A stretch of DNA of 64,000 bases from Ectothiorhodospira lacustris (GTDB lineage Bacteria; Pseudomonadota; Gammaproteobacteria; Ectothiorhodospirales; Ectothiorhodospiraceae), in contig NZ_JAJNQN010000001.1 of the NCBI RefSeq assembly GCF_022227845.1, positions 186,001-250,000 of the forward strand, given 5' to 3'. Numbering within the stretch: the first letter of the stretch is position 1; the number at the start of each line of letters is the position of its first letter. The translations under genes and the position numbers were made by a program. The notes beneath the pieces were generated by a model. That model was not told the origin of the DNA. It made no database searches and saw only the letters and a program-made list of their open reading frames with translations. Shown here in pieces: positions 53,669 through 62,712 of the stretch.

Positions 53669-53941
53669 TCAGAGGGTCATCTGCACCAGCTCACAGGCGC
53701 TGAGTTCAAGATAGAGGGCGTCCATCTGGGCCTGGCTTTGGGCATGGACACGGATGGTGATGGCCTGGTAGCGCCCCCCCTTGGAAGCACGCACGGAAAA
53801 ATCCGACTCCCGGATATCCGGCACATGCTTGCCGACGATGACCCGTACCCGCTCTCCCAGCTCCGGCACCGAGGCACCGAAAACCTTCACCGGGAACTGA
53901 CAGGGAAACTGCAATCCCATTTCTTCGGGCTTTTGCATCAC
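53669..53941 (-). CDS. ybeD: DUF493/YbeD-family protein
   Basis: 90 aa, small alpha/beta ACT-like fold: LQFPCQFPVKVFGASVP and GGRYQAITIRVHAQS. YbeD lies between dacA and lipB in E. coli; its role is unclear. Its start overlaps the stop of the aminotransferase gene by 4 bp. Confidence 0.92.
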   Translation of the reverse strand: MMQKPEEMGLQFPCQFPVKVFGASVPELGERVRVIVGKHVPDIRESDFSVRASKGGRYQAITIRVHAQSQAQMDALYLELSACELVQMTL

Positions 53942-54789
53942 ACGCCCTCCCGCAGTCGAGCCTTGTAATCCTGATACAAGCCATGCAGCCGCCGCCAGAC
54001 GGGGCCGGGGACGCCCGCGCCCACCGGTCGGCCGTCCAGGCGGGTCACGGGCAGAATCTCCCGGGTGGAACTGGTCAGCCAGATCTCCTCGGCCGCCCGC
54101 AGCGACTGTTCCGGAATGGCCGATTCCATCACCGGCAAGCCGGCGTCCTGGGCCAGTTCCAGCACCAGGTCCCGGGTGATGCCGGGCAGGAGAGAACGGT
54201 CTTTGGGCGGGGTGACGATGACGCCGTCCCCCACCGCGAACAGGTTGCTCGCGGCACCTTCCGTCGCCAGTCCCTGACGGATCAGGATGGCTTCCGTCGC
54301 CCCGGAATCCAGGGCCTCCTGACGGGCCAGCACGTTGGGCAGCAGGGTGATGGCCTTGATATCGCAGCGGGACCAGCGATGGTCGGCGATCACCACCGCG
54401 GCCACCCCCTGCTCCAGCACCGCCGGGTTAGGGGGCGCAATGGGATTGACCATGGCAAAGACCGTGGGCCGGACACCGGACGGGAAGGCGTGGTCACGAC
54501 GGGCCACGCCCCGGGTCACCTGGACATAGAGACTGCGGTCCCCACCCGGATTCTTCTCCAAGAGGGTCATGAACAGGCCCTTCCAGCCCGTCCGGTCATG
54601 CGGGTTGTCGATGCGCACCTCGGCCAGACTGCGCTCCAGACGTTCCAGATGCTCTGTCAGGCGCAACGGATGCCCACCGAAGACCGGGATCACCTCGTAG
54701 ATCCCGTCACCGAACAGAAAGCCCCGATCGAACACGGACACCCGGGCCTGGGCTTCCGGCACGAACTCGCCATTGAGATAGATGATCAT
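53938..54789 (-). CDS. dat: D-alanine transaminase (class IV PLP enzyme)
   Basis: 283 aa from the ATG at MIIYLNGEF. The PLP lysine is in CDIKAITLLPN, with FDRGFLFGDGIYEV and EIWLTSSTREILPV typical of the Dat/IlvE fold. Between dacA and ybeD a D-amino-acid aminotransferase would supply D-Ala or D-Glu for the cell wall. A branched-chain or other class IV activity is possible. Confidence 0.9.
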   Translation of the reverse strand: MIIYLNGEFVPEAQARVSVFDRGFLFGDGIYEVIPVFGGHPLRLTEHLERLERSLAEVRIDNPHDRTGWKGLFMTLLEKNPGGDRSLYVQVTRGVARRDHAFPSGVRPTVFAMVNPIAPPNPAVLEQGVAAVVIADHRWSRCDIKAITLLPNVLARQEALDSGATEAILIRQGLATEGAASNLFAVGDGVIVTPPKDRSLLPGITRDLVLELAQDAGLPVMESAIPEQSLRAAEEIWLTSSTREILPVTRLDGRPVGAGVPGPVWRRLHGLYQDYKARLREGV

Positions 54790-54837
54790 GTCTTGAACCA
54801 ACCGAAGGTTTAGGGAAACACTGAAAAAGCCCCCGTG

Positions 54838-54909
54838 CCGTCACTCCCGCGAAGGCGGGAGCCCAGAAGATCCATTCCGTGACTGGATCCCCGTTTGCGC
54901 GGGGATGAC
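54838..54909. repeat. REP-like palindromic element, copy 3
   Basis: Facing hairpins CACTCCCGCgaagGCGGGAG and GGATCCCCGTTTGCGCGGGGA between dacA and dat, within what is probably one transcript; it may tune downstream expression. Confidence 0.82.
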
Positions 54910-54924
54910 TTGCTCAGAACATCC

Positions 54925-56094
54925 TTAGCGAACCCACATCCAGGCACTGTCGATCAGACGCCGGAACAGGCCGCCATCATCAACCCCCTGCAAGGCCACC
55001 AAGGGCAGGACCCGCAGAGGCTCCCCATCCAGCATGATGCGCAGTTCGCCATAGGCCCGTCCCTGCTCAATGGGGGCTTCCAGCTTGCTGCCCAGGGAAA
55101 TCTCCGCCTGGAGACGATCATAACCGCCGCGGGGAATGGTCACATGAAGATCCTCCACCAGACCCAGGGGAACCCGGTTCTGCTCTCCCTTGTAGACCCG
55201 GGCCTCGGTCAGGGCCAGCCCGCCATCATAGAGCTTGTGGCCCTCGAACTGCCTGAAGCCCCAGTTGAACAGGGCCTGGGACTCGTTGGCGCGGACTCGC
55301 CCCCCCTGCTCATGGTCGGCGGCCTGGATCCCCATGACGGAAGCCACCAGGCGCATGCCGTCCCGCTGTGCGGAAGACACCAGGTTGTAACCGGCAGTGC
55401 TGGTCCAGCCGGTCTTGCCCCCATCCACGGCATCGTCCCGCCACAGCAGGATATTGCGGTTGGACTGGGAGATGCCGTTGAAGGTGAAACTGCGCTCGGA
55501 GTAATAGGAATAGTATTCGGGGAAATTCCGGATCAGGGCCTGCATCAGCACGGCAATGTCCTGGGCCGTGGTGTACTGGGGCGTATCACTGGGCAGCCCA
55601 TGGCTGTTCTGGAACTCGGTATCGTACATCCCCAGGGCGCGGGCCTGGGCATTCATCATGTCCACGAAAGCGCCTTCGGTACCGGCAATGCGCTCCGCCA
55701 GGGCGACGCAGGCATCGTTGCCGGACTGAACGATCATGCCCCGGATCAGTTCCTCGACCCCGACCTGGGTATTCACCTCGATGAACATGCGCGACGCACC
55801 GCGCATGCCGGTACGCCAGGCGCGCTCGCTCACATCCACCCGTTCGTTCAGGGTCAGGCGACCATCCTGCAATTCCTTGAAGACGATATAGGCGGTCATG
55901 ATCTTGGTGAGACTGGCGGGCTCCACCCGCTCATTGGCGGCACGCTCGGCAAGCACCATACCGCTGACCGCATCCAGCACCACGTAGTTGCGGGCGGTCA
56001 GGTCCGAGGGGGGGGAGACACGCAGGTTGGCGCCGGCCAGTCCGGGCAACAGGAGGGCAAGCAACAGAACGCTGACGACGAGTCTTGGCATCAT
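54925..56094 (-). CDS. dacA: D-Ala-D-Ala carboxypeptidase (PBP5/6 type)
   Basis: 389 aa. Signal peptide cut near LAGANL; catalytic triad motifs SLTK (Ser61), SGN and KTG; C-terminal PBP5 beta domain (about 270-365) and an amphipathic membrane anchor ending SAWMWVR. It trims stem peptides in the periplasm. Confidence 0.96.
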   Translation of the reverse strand: MMPRLVVSVLLLALLLPGLAGANLRVSPPSDLTARNYVVLDAVSGMVLAERAANERVEPASLTKIMTAYIVFKELQDGRLTLNERVDVSERAWRTGMRGASRMFIEVNTQVGVEELIRGMIVQSGNDACVALAERIAGTEGAFVDMMNAQARALGMYDTEFQNSHGLPSDTPQYTTAQDIAVLMQALIRNFPEYYSYYSERSFTFNGISQSNRNILLWRDDAVDGGKTGWTSTAGYNLVSSAQRDGMRLVASVMGIQAADHEQGGRVRANESQALFNWGFRQFEGHKLYDGGLALTEARVYKGEQNRVPLGLVEDLHVTIPRGGYDRLQAEISLGSKLEAPIEQGRAYGELRIMLDGEPLRVLPLVALQGVDDGGLFRRLIDSAWMWVR

Positions 56095-56181
56095 GGCATC
56101 TTCAGGGGCTGAAAAACCGACAGAATGGATATTCGGATCGAGAAGGGTAACATACCAGGGACACCCCGGATGCGAAGGGGT

Positions 56182-57051
56182 TCAATCGGTGACGACCCGA
56201 TAATCTCCAAGCCCCATGGACTGCAGGATGCGGACCGTCTCCCGCTTGCTGCGGACATCCGACAGAGGGCCGACACGCACCCGGTAAAGGGGGGTATCGG
56301 CCTGCCCGCCCTCCAGGACGGCCACCTGCTCAAGGCGGGCATTCAGGCGGTCACGCAACCGTTCCGCATTCACGCGGCTGGAAAAGGCGCCCACCTGCAG
56401 AAAAACGGGCTCGCCCGGGTCGGATTCAACCTGGCCGGCCGGAGCGTCCTGCCCCGCCCACCCGGCCTGCATGACCTCGGGACGGGACGGCTCGGGGATC
56501 AGGGCCTTGACCTCCACCCGTGCCGTCCCCTCACCCAGCATGCCGATACGATGGGCCGCCGCATAAGAAAGATCAATGATGCGATTGTCCACGAACGGTC
56601 CTCGGTCATTCACCCGCACCACCACGCTGCGGCCGTTCTCCAGATTGGTCACCCGCGCATAGGTGGGCAGCGGCAATGACGTGTGGGCCGCCGTCATGGC
56701 GAACATGTCATAGGGCTCGCCGCTGGAGGTGCGCCGGCCATGGAACTTGGTCCCGTACCAGGAGGCCACGCCGCGTTCGCGGTAGCCCTCGGCACTGTCC
56801 AGGGTGGTATAGCGGCGCCCGAACACCACGTAGGACGCCGGATTACCGTAACGGCTCGGGGGCTCCACCCGGGGCACCGGCTCAGGCACCCGGGACAGGT
56901 CCGGAATCCTGCCGGGATGAGGGGCGCCATCCCGCTCTTCAGGTGTGTAGCCGGGACCGGCGGGGCCGGGACCACGGCTACTGCTGCAGGCGGCCAGGGT
57001 CAGCGCCAGCAAGACCGCCGGCAGAAGACGCAGGGCAACCTGCCTGGTCAC
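56182..57051 (-). CDS. rlpA: RlpA septal lytic lipoprotein with SPOR domain
   Basis: 289 aa. Lipobox LTLAAC; double-psi beta-barrel about 85-185 (GVASWYGTKFHGRRTSSGEPYD, VVRVNDRGPF); SPOR domain about 210-289 that binds denuded septal glycans. RlpA cleaves glycan lacking stem peptides in Pseudomonas. The start overlaps the mltB stop by 4 bp. Confidence 0.95.
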   Translation of the reverse strand: MTRQVALRLLPAVLLALTLAACSSSRGPGPAGPGYTPEERDGAPHPGRIPDLSRVPEPVPRVEPPSRYGNPASYVVFGRRYTTLDSAEGYRERGVASWYGTKFHGRRTSSGEPYDMFAMTAAHTSLPLPTYARVTNLENGRSVVVRVNDRGPFVDNRIIDLSYAAAHRIGMLGEGTARVEVKALIPEPSRPEVMQAGWAGQDAPAGQVESDPGEPVFLQVGAFSSRVNAERLRDRLNARLEQVAVLEGGQADTPLYRVRVGPLSDVRSKRETVRILQSMGLGDYRVVTD

Positions 57052-58115
57052 CGCGCCCCACCATCCGCCAGGGCCTGCTCCCGGGCCTTGCGAATCTCCC
57101 GCGCCAGCTCATATACCGCCATGGCATAGAGCGGACTGCGGTTATACCGGGTGATGACATAGAAATTCTCATAGCCCAGCCAGACCTGGGTCCCCTCCTC
57201 CGCCTGCAGCTCTATCACCGAGAAGCGGGCATCCGGTGCCACGCGGCCTTCCGGCACGATGCCGTGGCGGGCCAGCTCATCAATGTCATGGCGGGCCTGA
57301 TAGCCGCTCCCCATCAGGGATTTGTAGGCATCCCCCTCCACCCGGGCGCGCACCACCACGGGTTCTCCCATGACCCAGTGATGCCGACGGAAATAGTTGG
57401 CCACGCTGCCGATGGCATCGGGCCAGGAGTTGAGCAAATCACGGCGACCGTCGCCGCTGAAATCCACGGCATATTCCCGGTAGCTGGAAGAAATGAACTG
57501 CCCCCGCCCCATGGCTCCGGCGTAGGAACCGAGCGTTTCCCGCAGGTCCAGCCCTTCCTCTCGCACCAGGTGCAGGTAGTGACGCAGTTCGGAGCGGAAG
57601 AAGTTCGCCCGGGGCGGATAGTCAAAGCCCAGGGTCACCAGGGCATCCACCACCGGAAAGGTCCCCTGATGGCGGCCGTAGAAGGTTTCCACGCCGATGA
57701 TCGCCACGATGATCTCCGCGTTGACCTGGAAGGTCTCCTGGGCGCGCAGGATGGTCGCTTCATGCTCCTGCCAGAAACGCTCCCCGGCACGGATCCGCTG
57801 TTCGGTGAGGAAGATCGGCCGGTAGTCCTTCCAGGGACGGGCCTCGGCCGGGGTGGAGATCAGATCCAGGATCCGCTGCTGCGGCCTGGCCTCGGCAAAC
57901 AGCCGCTCCAGCTCGCGGGCATCGAAGCCATCCTCCCTGGCCAGGGTACTGATGAACTCCCGGACATCGCCGCGCTCAAGGTACGGCGGGTCACCGGCCA
58001 CCAGGCCACGGGGATTGGCCCCGGCTGCGGCACAGGCGCCCAGCAGCAACGCTGCCAGCAGCAGGGAAGACATACGACGGTGGAAAGGCACCGGGGAAGC
58101 GCACAGGAAGGTCAT
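57048..58115 (-). CDS. mltB: Membrane-bound lytic murein transglycosylase B
   Basis: 355 aa. Lipobox LLLGAC; catalytic Glu in IGVETFYGRHQGTF; MGRGQFISSSYREYAVDF motif of family 3 transglycosylases. It cuts glycan strands to 1,6-anhydro ends. Overlaps rodA by 4 bp. Confidence 0.95.
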   Translation of the reverse strand: MTFLCASPVPFHRRMSSLLLAALLLGACAAAGANPRGLVAGDPPYLERGDVREFISTLAREDGFDARELERLFAEARPQQRILDLISTPAEARPWKDYRPIFLTEQRIRAGERFWQEHEATILRAQETFQVNAEIIVAIIGVETFYGRHQGTFPVVDALVTLGFDYPPRANFFRSELRHYLHLVREEGLDLRETLGSYAGAMGRGQFISSSYREYAVDFSGDGRRDLLNSWPDAIGSVANYFRRHHWVMGEPVVVRARVEGDAYKSLMGSGYQARHDIDELARHGIVPEGRVAPDARFSVIELQAEEGTQVWLGYENFYVITRYNRSPLYAMAVYELAREIRKAREQALADGGAR

Positions 58116-59230
58116 CGGGCGAGTAGTCTGCGGTGGGAGTTGATGGACATCAGAATACCGAAAGCCGCCATCAGGGTCACCATGGACGTACCGCCGTAAC
58201 TGAACAGGGGCAAGGGGACCCCCACCACCGGCAGCAGCCCCACCACCATGCCCGTATTGACGAACACGTAGACAAAGAAGGTGAAGCTCAGACTTCCTGC
58301 CAGCAGACGCGAATAGGTGTCCTGGGCCCGCAGGGCGATGGTCAGCCCGCGCAGGATCACCAACAGGTAAAGGGCCAGCAACAGCAGGATGCCCATCAGA
58401 CCGAACTCCTCGGCATAGACGGCGAAGATGAAGTCGGTGGAGCGCTCCGGCAGGAACTCCAGCTGGGACTGGGTGCCGTTGAGCCAGCCCTTGCCGTACA
58501 GCCCCCCGGAGCCGATGGCGATCTTGGACTGGATGATGTGATAGCCGGCCCCCAGGGGATCACTCTCCGGGTTCAGCAGCGTGAGTACCCGCCGCCGCTG
58601 ATAATCCTGCATGAAATGCCACAGCACCGGCGCCGCCACCATGGCCAGGGCCCCCAGTCCCATGAGGATGCGCCAGCGCACCCCGGCAAGAAAGATGATC
58701 ACCAGGCCGGAACCCGCCACCAGCAAGGCGGTGCCCAGGTCCGGCTGCTTGGCGATCAGCACCGACGGCACCAGCACCAGCAGACCCGCCGCCACGACTT
58801 CCACGAACCGGGGCGGCAGCGGTCGATCGGCGAAATACCAGGCCACCACCATGGGCACGGCGATCTTCATGAATTCGGAAGGCTGAAACCGCACGACCCC
58901 CAGATCCAGCCACCGCTGCGCGCCCTTGCCCACCTCACCAAAGAACATCACCGCCAGCAGCAACAGGACCCCGGCGGCATACACCCAGGGCGACCATTGG
59001 CGCAGATGGTGCGCCGAGATCTGCGCCATCACCATCAGTATGGTAAAGGCAATGCCTACCCGCACCCCCTGCCGATACAGGGTATCCAGATTTTCACCGC
59101 TGGCGCTGTAGAGCACGACAAAACCCATGGCCAGCAACAGGGCCACCCCCCCCAGCAACAACAGGTCCAGGTGCAGGGCACGGACAATGGCGCGCCCCAG
59201 ACCGTGCTCTTCCGCGGTGCCGTTCAGCAT
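58112..59230 (-). CDS. rodA: RodA peptidoglycan polymerase (SEDS)
   Basis: 372 aa, about ten membrane helices. SEDS signatures are visible: GVVRFQPSEFMKIAVPM, KQPDLGTALLV, and SYGGTSMV near the C-terminus. It polymerises glycan for rod elongation with PBP2, whose gene overlaps its start (TGATG). Confidence 0.96.
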   Translation of the reverse strand: MLNGTAEEHGLGRAIVRALHLDLLLLGGVALLLAMGFVVLYSASGENLDTLYRQGVRVGIAFTILMVMAQISAHHLRQWSPWVYAAGVLLLLAVMFFGEVGKGAQRWLDLGVVRFQPSEFMKIAVPMVVAWYFADRPLPPRFVEVVAAGLLVLVPSVLIAKQPDLGTALLVAGSGLVIIFLAGVRWRILMGLGALAMVAAPVLWHFMQDYQRRRVLTLLNPESDPLGAGYHIIQSKIAIGSGGLYGKGWLNGTQSQLEFLPERSTDFIFAVYAEEFGLMGILLLLALYLLVILRGLTIALRAQDTYSRLLAGSLSFTFFVYVFVNTGMVVGLLPVVGVPLPLFSYGGTSMVTLMAAFGILMSINSHRRLLAR

Positions 59231-61083
59231 CAGGGGGTCATCTCCAGCATGAAATAGTCCATCACCTTACGGGCCACCGGCGCCGCCACCCGGCCACCGC
59301 TGCCGCCGTTCTCCACCAGCACCGCTATCGCAATCCGGGGTTCATCCGCCGGGGCGAAACCGATGAACAGGGCATGATCACGCAGGTGCTTGGCCACCGT
59401 TGCCTCGTCATATTCCTCATCATCCGCCAGCCCGAACACCTGCGAGGTCCCGGTCTTGCCGGCGATGCGGTAGGGGGCGTCCCGTCCTGCCGACTGATAA
59501 GCCGTGCCGTTGCTCCGGTGCATGACGTGCTCCATCGGGGTCAGGACCTGACCCCAGTGTTCCGCACGGCTCACCTGCACCGGGCTGAGGAATTCCGGCT
59601 CGGCCACATGCAGCTCCTCACCGTCTTCACCCAGCATGCCACGCAGCAGATGGGGACGCACCCGCTGGCCGCGCATGGCCAGGGTGCTGCTGATGGAGGC
59701 CATCTGCATGGGGGTGGCCAGCATGTACCCCTGCCCGATGGCGGTGATCAGGGTTTCGCCGGGGAACCAGGGCATGCCCTGCGCACCCCGTTTCCACTCA
59801 CGGCTGGGCAGCAGGCCGCGACGCTCGCCGGTGCTGTCGATGCCCGTGGCCTCCCCCACCCCGAAGCGCCCCAGGAATTCCGACATGCGGTCGATCCCCA
59901 GTCGATAGGACATGTCGTAGAAGTACACGTCCGATGACTGGGTGATGGCCTTGTCCAGGTCCACCCAGCCATGGCCGTACCGCCGCCAGTCCCGGTAGCG
60001 TCGGGTATCGTTGGGCAGGGTGTAGTAGCCGGCGGCGAACATCTGTCGATCCGCGCGGATCACGCCATGCTCCAGCCCCGCCAGGCCCACCAGCATTTTC
60101 AGGGTGGAACCGGGCGGGTACTGGCCCGACAGGGCGCGATTGAACAGGGGCTGGCGCCGATTGTTGCGCAGCTCCTGGAAGGTGCGGGCCGGAATCCCGT
60201 GCACGAACAGGTTGGGGTCGAAGGTGGGCATGCTGACCATGGCCAGGACCTCGCCGTTGCGGGGGTCCATGGCCACGATGGCGCCGGCCATACCGTCCAG
60301 GGCCTCCTGGGCCACGGCCTGCAGACGCACGTCCAGGCTCAGCACCAGATCACGCCCCGGCGCTGGCGGCTCCCGCTCCAGGACCCGCAGCATACGACCC
60401 TGGGCGTTCACCTCCACCTTCTGGAAGCCCACCTGACCGTGCAGCTGATCCTCATAATAGCGTTCGATCCCCAGCTTGCCGATATGGCTGGTGCCGGCGT
60501 AGCGCCGGGTATCGATGCGGGCCAGCTCCCGCTCATCAATGCGCCCCACATAGCCGATGACATGGGCCAAGGCGTCGCCATGGGGATAATGGCGCGCCAC
60601 CCGGGCCTGCACGTCCACGCCGGGGAACAGATGCCGATTGACGGCGAAGTTGGCCAGTTCCTCGTCCGTGAGATTGAGCTTCAAGGGGACCGCCTGGAAG
60701 GGGCGCTTGCCCCGCAGTGAGCGGCGAAACCGCTCGATCTCGGCCGACTCCAGATCCAGCAACGCCGAAAGCCGGTCAAGGGTGTCCTGCAGGTTCTCCA
60801 CCTGCTCCAGGGTCACCTCCAGCTGATAGGCCGGACGATTCTCTGCCAGCACCACCCCGTTACGGTCATAGATCAGCCCCCGGGGGGGTGGCAGGGCTTC
60901 CAGACGCACCCGGTTGCTCTGGGACAGGGTCGAAAAATGGGAATGGTTGAGCACCTGCAGCTGCGTCAGCCGCACCCCGACAAGACCAAACAGCAGAACG
61001 ATGATGACGCCCAGGGTAATGACTCGGGCCAGGAACAGCCGCTGTTCCAGGTGATGATTCTTGATGGGTTGACGCGACGACAT
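59230..61083 (-). CDS. mrdA: Penicillin-binding protein 2
   Basis: 617 aa. N-terminal membrane anchor about 20-42, pedestal domain, then transpeptidase with STLK active serine, SSD in place of SxN, and KTGTS. It cross-links side-wall peptidoglycan with RodA. First gene of the mrdA-to-lipB series on this strand. Confidence 0.96.
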   Translation of the reverse strand: MSSRQPIKNHHLEQRLFLARVITLGVIIVLLFGLVGVRLTQLQVLNHSHFSTLSQSNRVRLEALPPPRGLIYDRNGVVLAENRPAYQLEVTLEQVENLQDTLDRLSALLDLESAEIERFRRSLRGKRPFQAVPLKLNLTDEELANFAVNRHLFPGVDVQARVARHYPHGDALAHVIGYVGRIDERELARIDTRRYAGTSHIGKLGIERYYEDQLHGQVGFQKVEVNAQGRMLRVLEREPPAPGRDLVLSLDVRLQAVAQEALDGMAGAIVAMDPRNGEVLAMVSMPTFDPNLFVHGIPARTFQELRNNRRQPLFNRALSGQYPPGSTLKMLVGLAGLEHGVIRADRQMFAAGYYTLPNDTRRYRDWRRYGHGWVDLDKAITQSSDVYFYDMSYRLGIDRMSEFLGRFGVGEATGIDSTGERRGLLPSREWKRGAQGMPWFPGETLITAIGQGYMLATPMQMASISSTLAMRGQRVRPHLLRGMLGEDGEELHVAEPEFLSPVQVSRAEHWGQVLTPMEHVMHRSNGTAYQSAGRDAPYRIAGKTGTSQVFGLADDEEYDEATVAKHLRDHALFIGFAPADEPRIAIAVLVENGGSGGRVAAPVARKVMDYFMLEMTP

Positions 61084-61160
61084 GCCCTTGATCCGGAAGA
61101 CTCATGGCCACACGGGCAGGAGGAGGTTGCGAGGGCCGGCGTGCCTGAAGTTAAGTGGGC

Positions 61161-61194
61161 AAAAGCGGTGGGGAGGCCGCAGCCACCCCACCGC
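61161..61194 (-). terminator. Terminator after ppa
   Basis: Minus strand: 9-bp stem GCGGTGGGG/CCCCACCGC, 12-nt loop, then TTTT. It lies just past the ppa stop. Confidence 0.75.
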
Positions 61195-61199
61195 CGAGA

Positions 61200-61733
61200 T
61201 CAGGCCTGGGCCTGATGGCGCTTGACGGAACTCTCGATCTCGGCCTTGGCCTCATCAACGCCGACCCAGCCTTCGACCTTCACCCACTTGCCGGGTTCCA
61301 GTTCCTTGTAATGCTCGAAGAAGTGCTTGATCTGGTCCAGCAGGAGGGCGGGGACGTCGTCGGGGCCCTGGATGTGATCATATTCCCGGGACAGCTTGGA
61401 CACGGGCACCGCCAGCAGCTTGGCGTCCTCGCCCGCCTCGTCGGTCATCTTTAGCATGCCCACGGGACGGCAACGAATCACGCTGCCGCTGACCACCGGG
61501 AAGGGGGTCATCACCAGCACGTCCACCGGATCACCGTCATCGGACAGGGTGTGGGGCACGAAACCGTAGTTGCAGGGGTAGAACATGGGGCTGGCCATGA
61601 AACGATCCACCAGCAGGGCACCGCTGTCCTTGTCCACCTCGTACTTGACCGGCGAGGCATACGCAGGAATCTCGATGATCACGTTGATGTCGTTGGGCAG
61701 GTCTTTGCCTGCGGAGATCTTGTCAATATTCAT
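61200..61733 (-). CDS. ppa: Inorganic pyrophosphatase, family I
   Basis: 177 aa. The metal-binding motif [10 protein letters not shown] and [22 protein letters not shown] at the start are diagnostic. It hydrolyses pyrophosphate to drive biosynthesis. Divergent from adk, with a 180-bp shared promoter region. Confidence 0.97.
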   Translation of the reverse strand: MNIDKISAGKDLPNDINVIIEIPAYASPVKYEVDKDSGALLVDRFMASPMFYPCNYGFVPHTLSDDGDPVDVLVMTPFPVVSGSVIRCRPVGMLKMTDEAGEDAKLLAVPVSKLSREYDHIQGPDDVPALLLDQIKHFFEHYKELEPGKWVKVEGWVGVDEAKAEIESSVKRHQAQA

Positions 61734-61913
61734 TGGATCAGGCCCAAGGGGGTTGTGGATCAGGAGGCGGCATTATAACGGCAACCCGGCCGGCGAAAAG
61801 CCACCTCCCAGGGGGGAGTGCTTGCGTGCCGGGCGCTTGAGCAGGTATAAGTTTCGGCCTAATGTCTTTATAACCCATCTGATACACGCCTATTATTCTA
61901 AAGAGGAAATGCC

Positions 61914-62567
61914 ATGCGTATCGTGCTTCTGGGCGCACCGGGATCCGGCAAGGGGACCCAGTCCAAGCTGATCATGGAGCGCTACAAGGTGCCTCAGATC
62001 TCCACCGGGGATCTCCTGCGCGCTGCCGTTTCCGCCGGAACGCCCCTGGGCCGGCAAGCCAAGGCCGCCATGGATGCCGGCCAGCTCGTGACGGATGATA
62101 TCGTCCTGGGCATGATCCGCGAACGCCTGGCCATGCCCGACACTCAGCAGGGCTACATCCTGGACGGGTTCCCCCGCAACCTGGCCCAGGCCGGGGCGCT
62201 GGACGACCTGCTCAAGGAACTGGGCAAGCCGCTGGATGTGGCGCTGCTCATCGACGTGGACTTCGACAATCTGATGCAGCGCCTCACCGGCCGCCAGACC
62301 TGCGGCTCCTGCGGCGCCGTCTTCAACCGTCACACCAACCCTTCCCGGAAGGAAAACGTGTGCGATGTCTGCGGCGGTGAACTCACCCACCGCGCGGACG
62401 ACAACGAAGAAACCATCGGCAAGCGTCTCAAGGTCTACGAAGAGCAGACCCGCCCCCTGGTGCAGTATTACAGCGAACGCAGCCTGCTGCAGACAGTGAA
62501 GGGTGAAGGTGAGATCGAGTCCATCTACAAGGCGGTCTCCGAGGTGCTGGAGTCCTGCCGCAAGTAA
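61914..62567 (+). CDS. adk: Adenylate kinase
   Basis: 217 aa, long form. P-loop GAPGSGKGTQ; ISTGDLLRAAV; DGFPRN. The LID (about 124-160) has four cysteines (CGSCG, CDVCG), so it probably binds zinc, unlike the E. coli enzyme. AAAGAGGAAA precedes the ATG. A hairpin follows the stop. Confidence 0.97.
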   Translation: MRIVLLGAPGSGKGTQSKLIMERYKVPQISTGDLLRAAVSAGTPLGRQAKAAMDAGQLVTDDIVLGMIRERLAMPDTQQGYILDGFPRNLAQAGALDDLLKELGKPLDVALLIDVDFDNLMQRLTGRQTCGSCGAVFNRHTNPSRKENVCDVCGGELTHRADDNEETIGKRLKVYEEQTRPLVQYYSERSLLQTVKGEGEIESIYKAVSEVLESCRK

Positions 62568-62579
62568 GGACGTGCTCCG

Positions 62580-62608
62580 CCCCGAGACACACTCCGGGTG
62601 TCTCGGGG
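62580..62608 (+). terminator. Hairpin after adk
   Basis: Perfect 11-bp stem CCCCGAGACAC/GTGTCTCGGGG with 7-nt loop, 12 bp past the adk stop. No T-tract follows. Confidence 0.7.
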
Positions 62609-62712
62609 TCATCTCACCCCGATGTCTCCCCGGTCCCCATGCATTCCAGCGCAATTCATCTAGGCACCACGCCACCCGGCCTCTTCCCGGTGGTTCAGGC
62701 GCACCAGCGCGC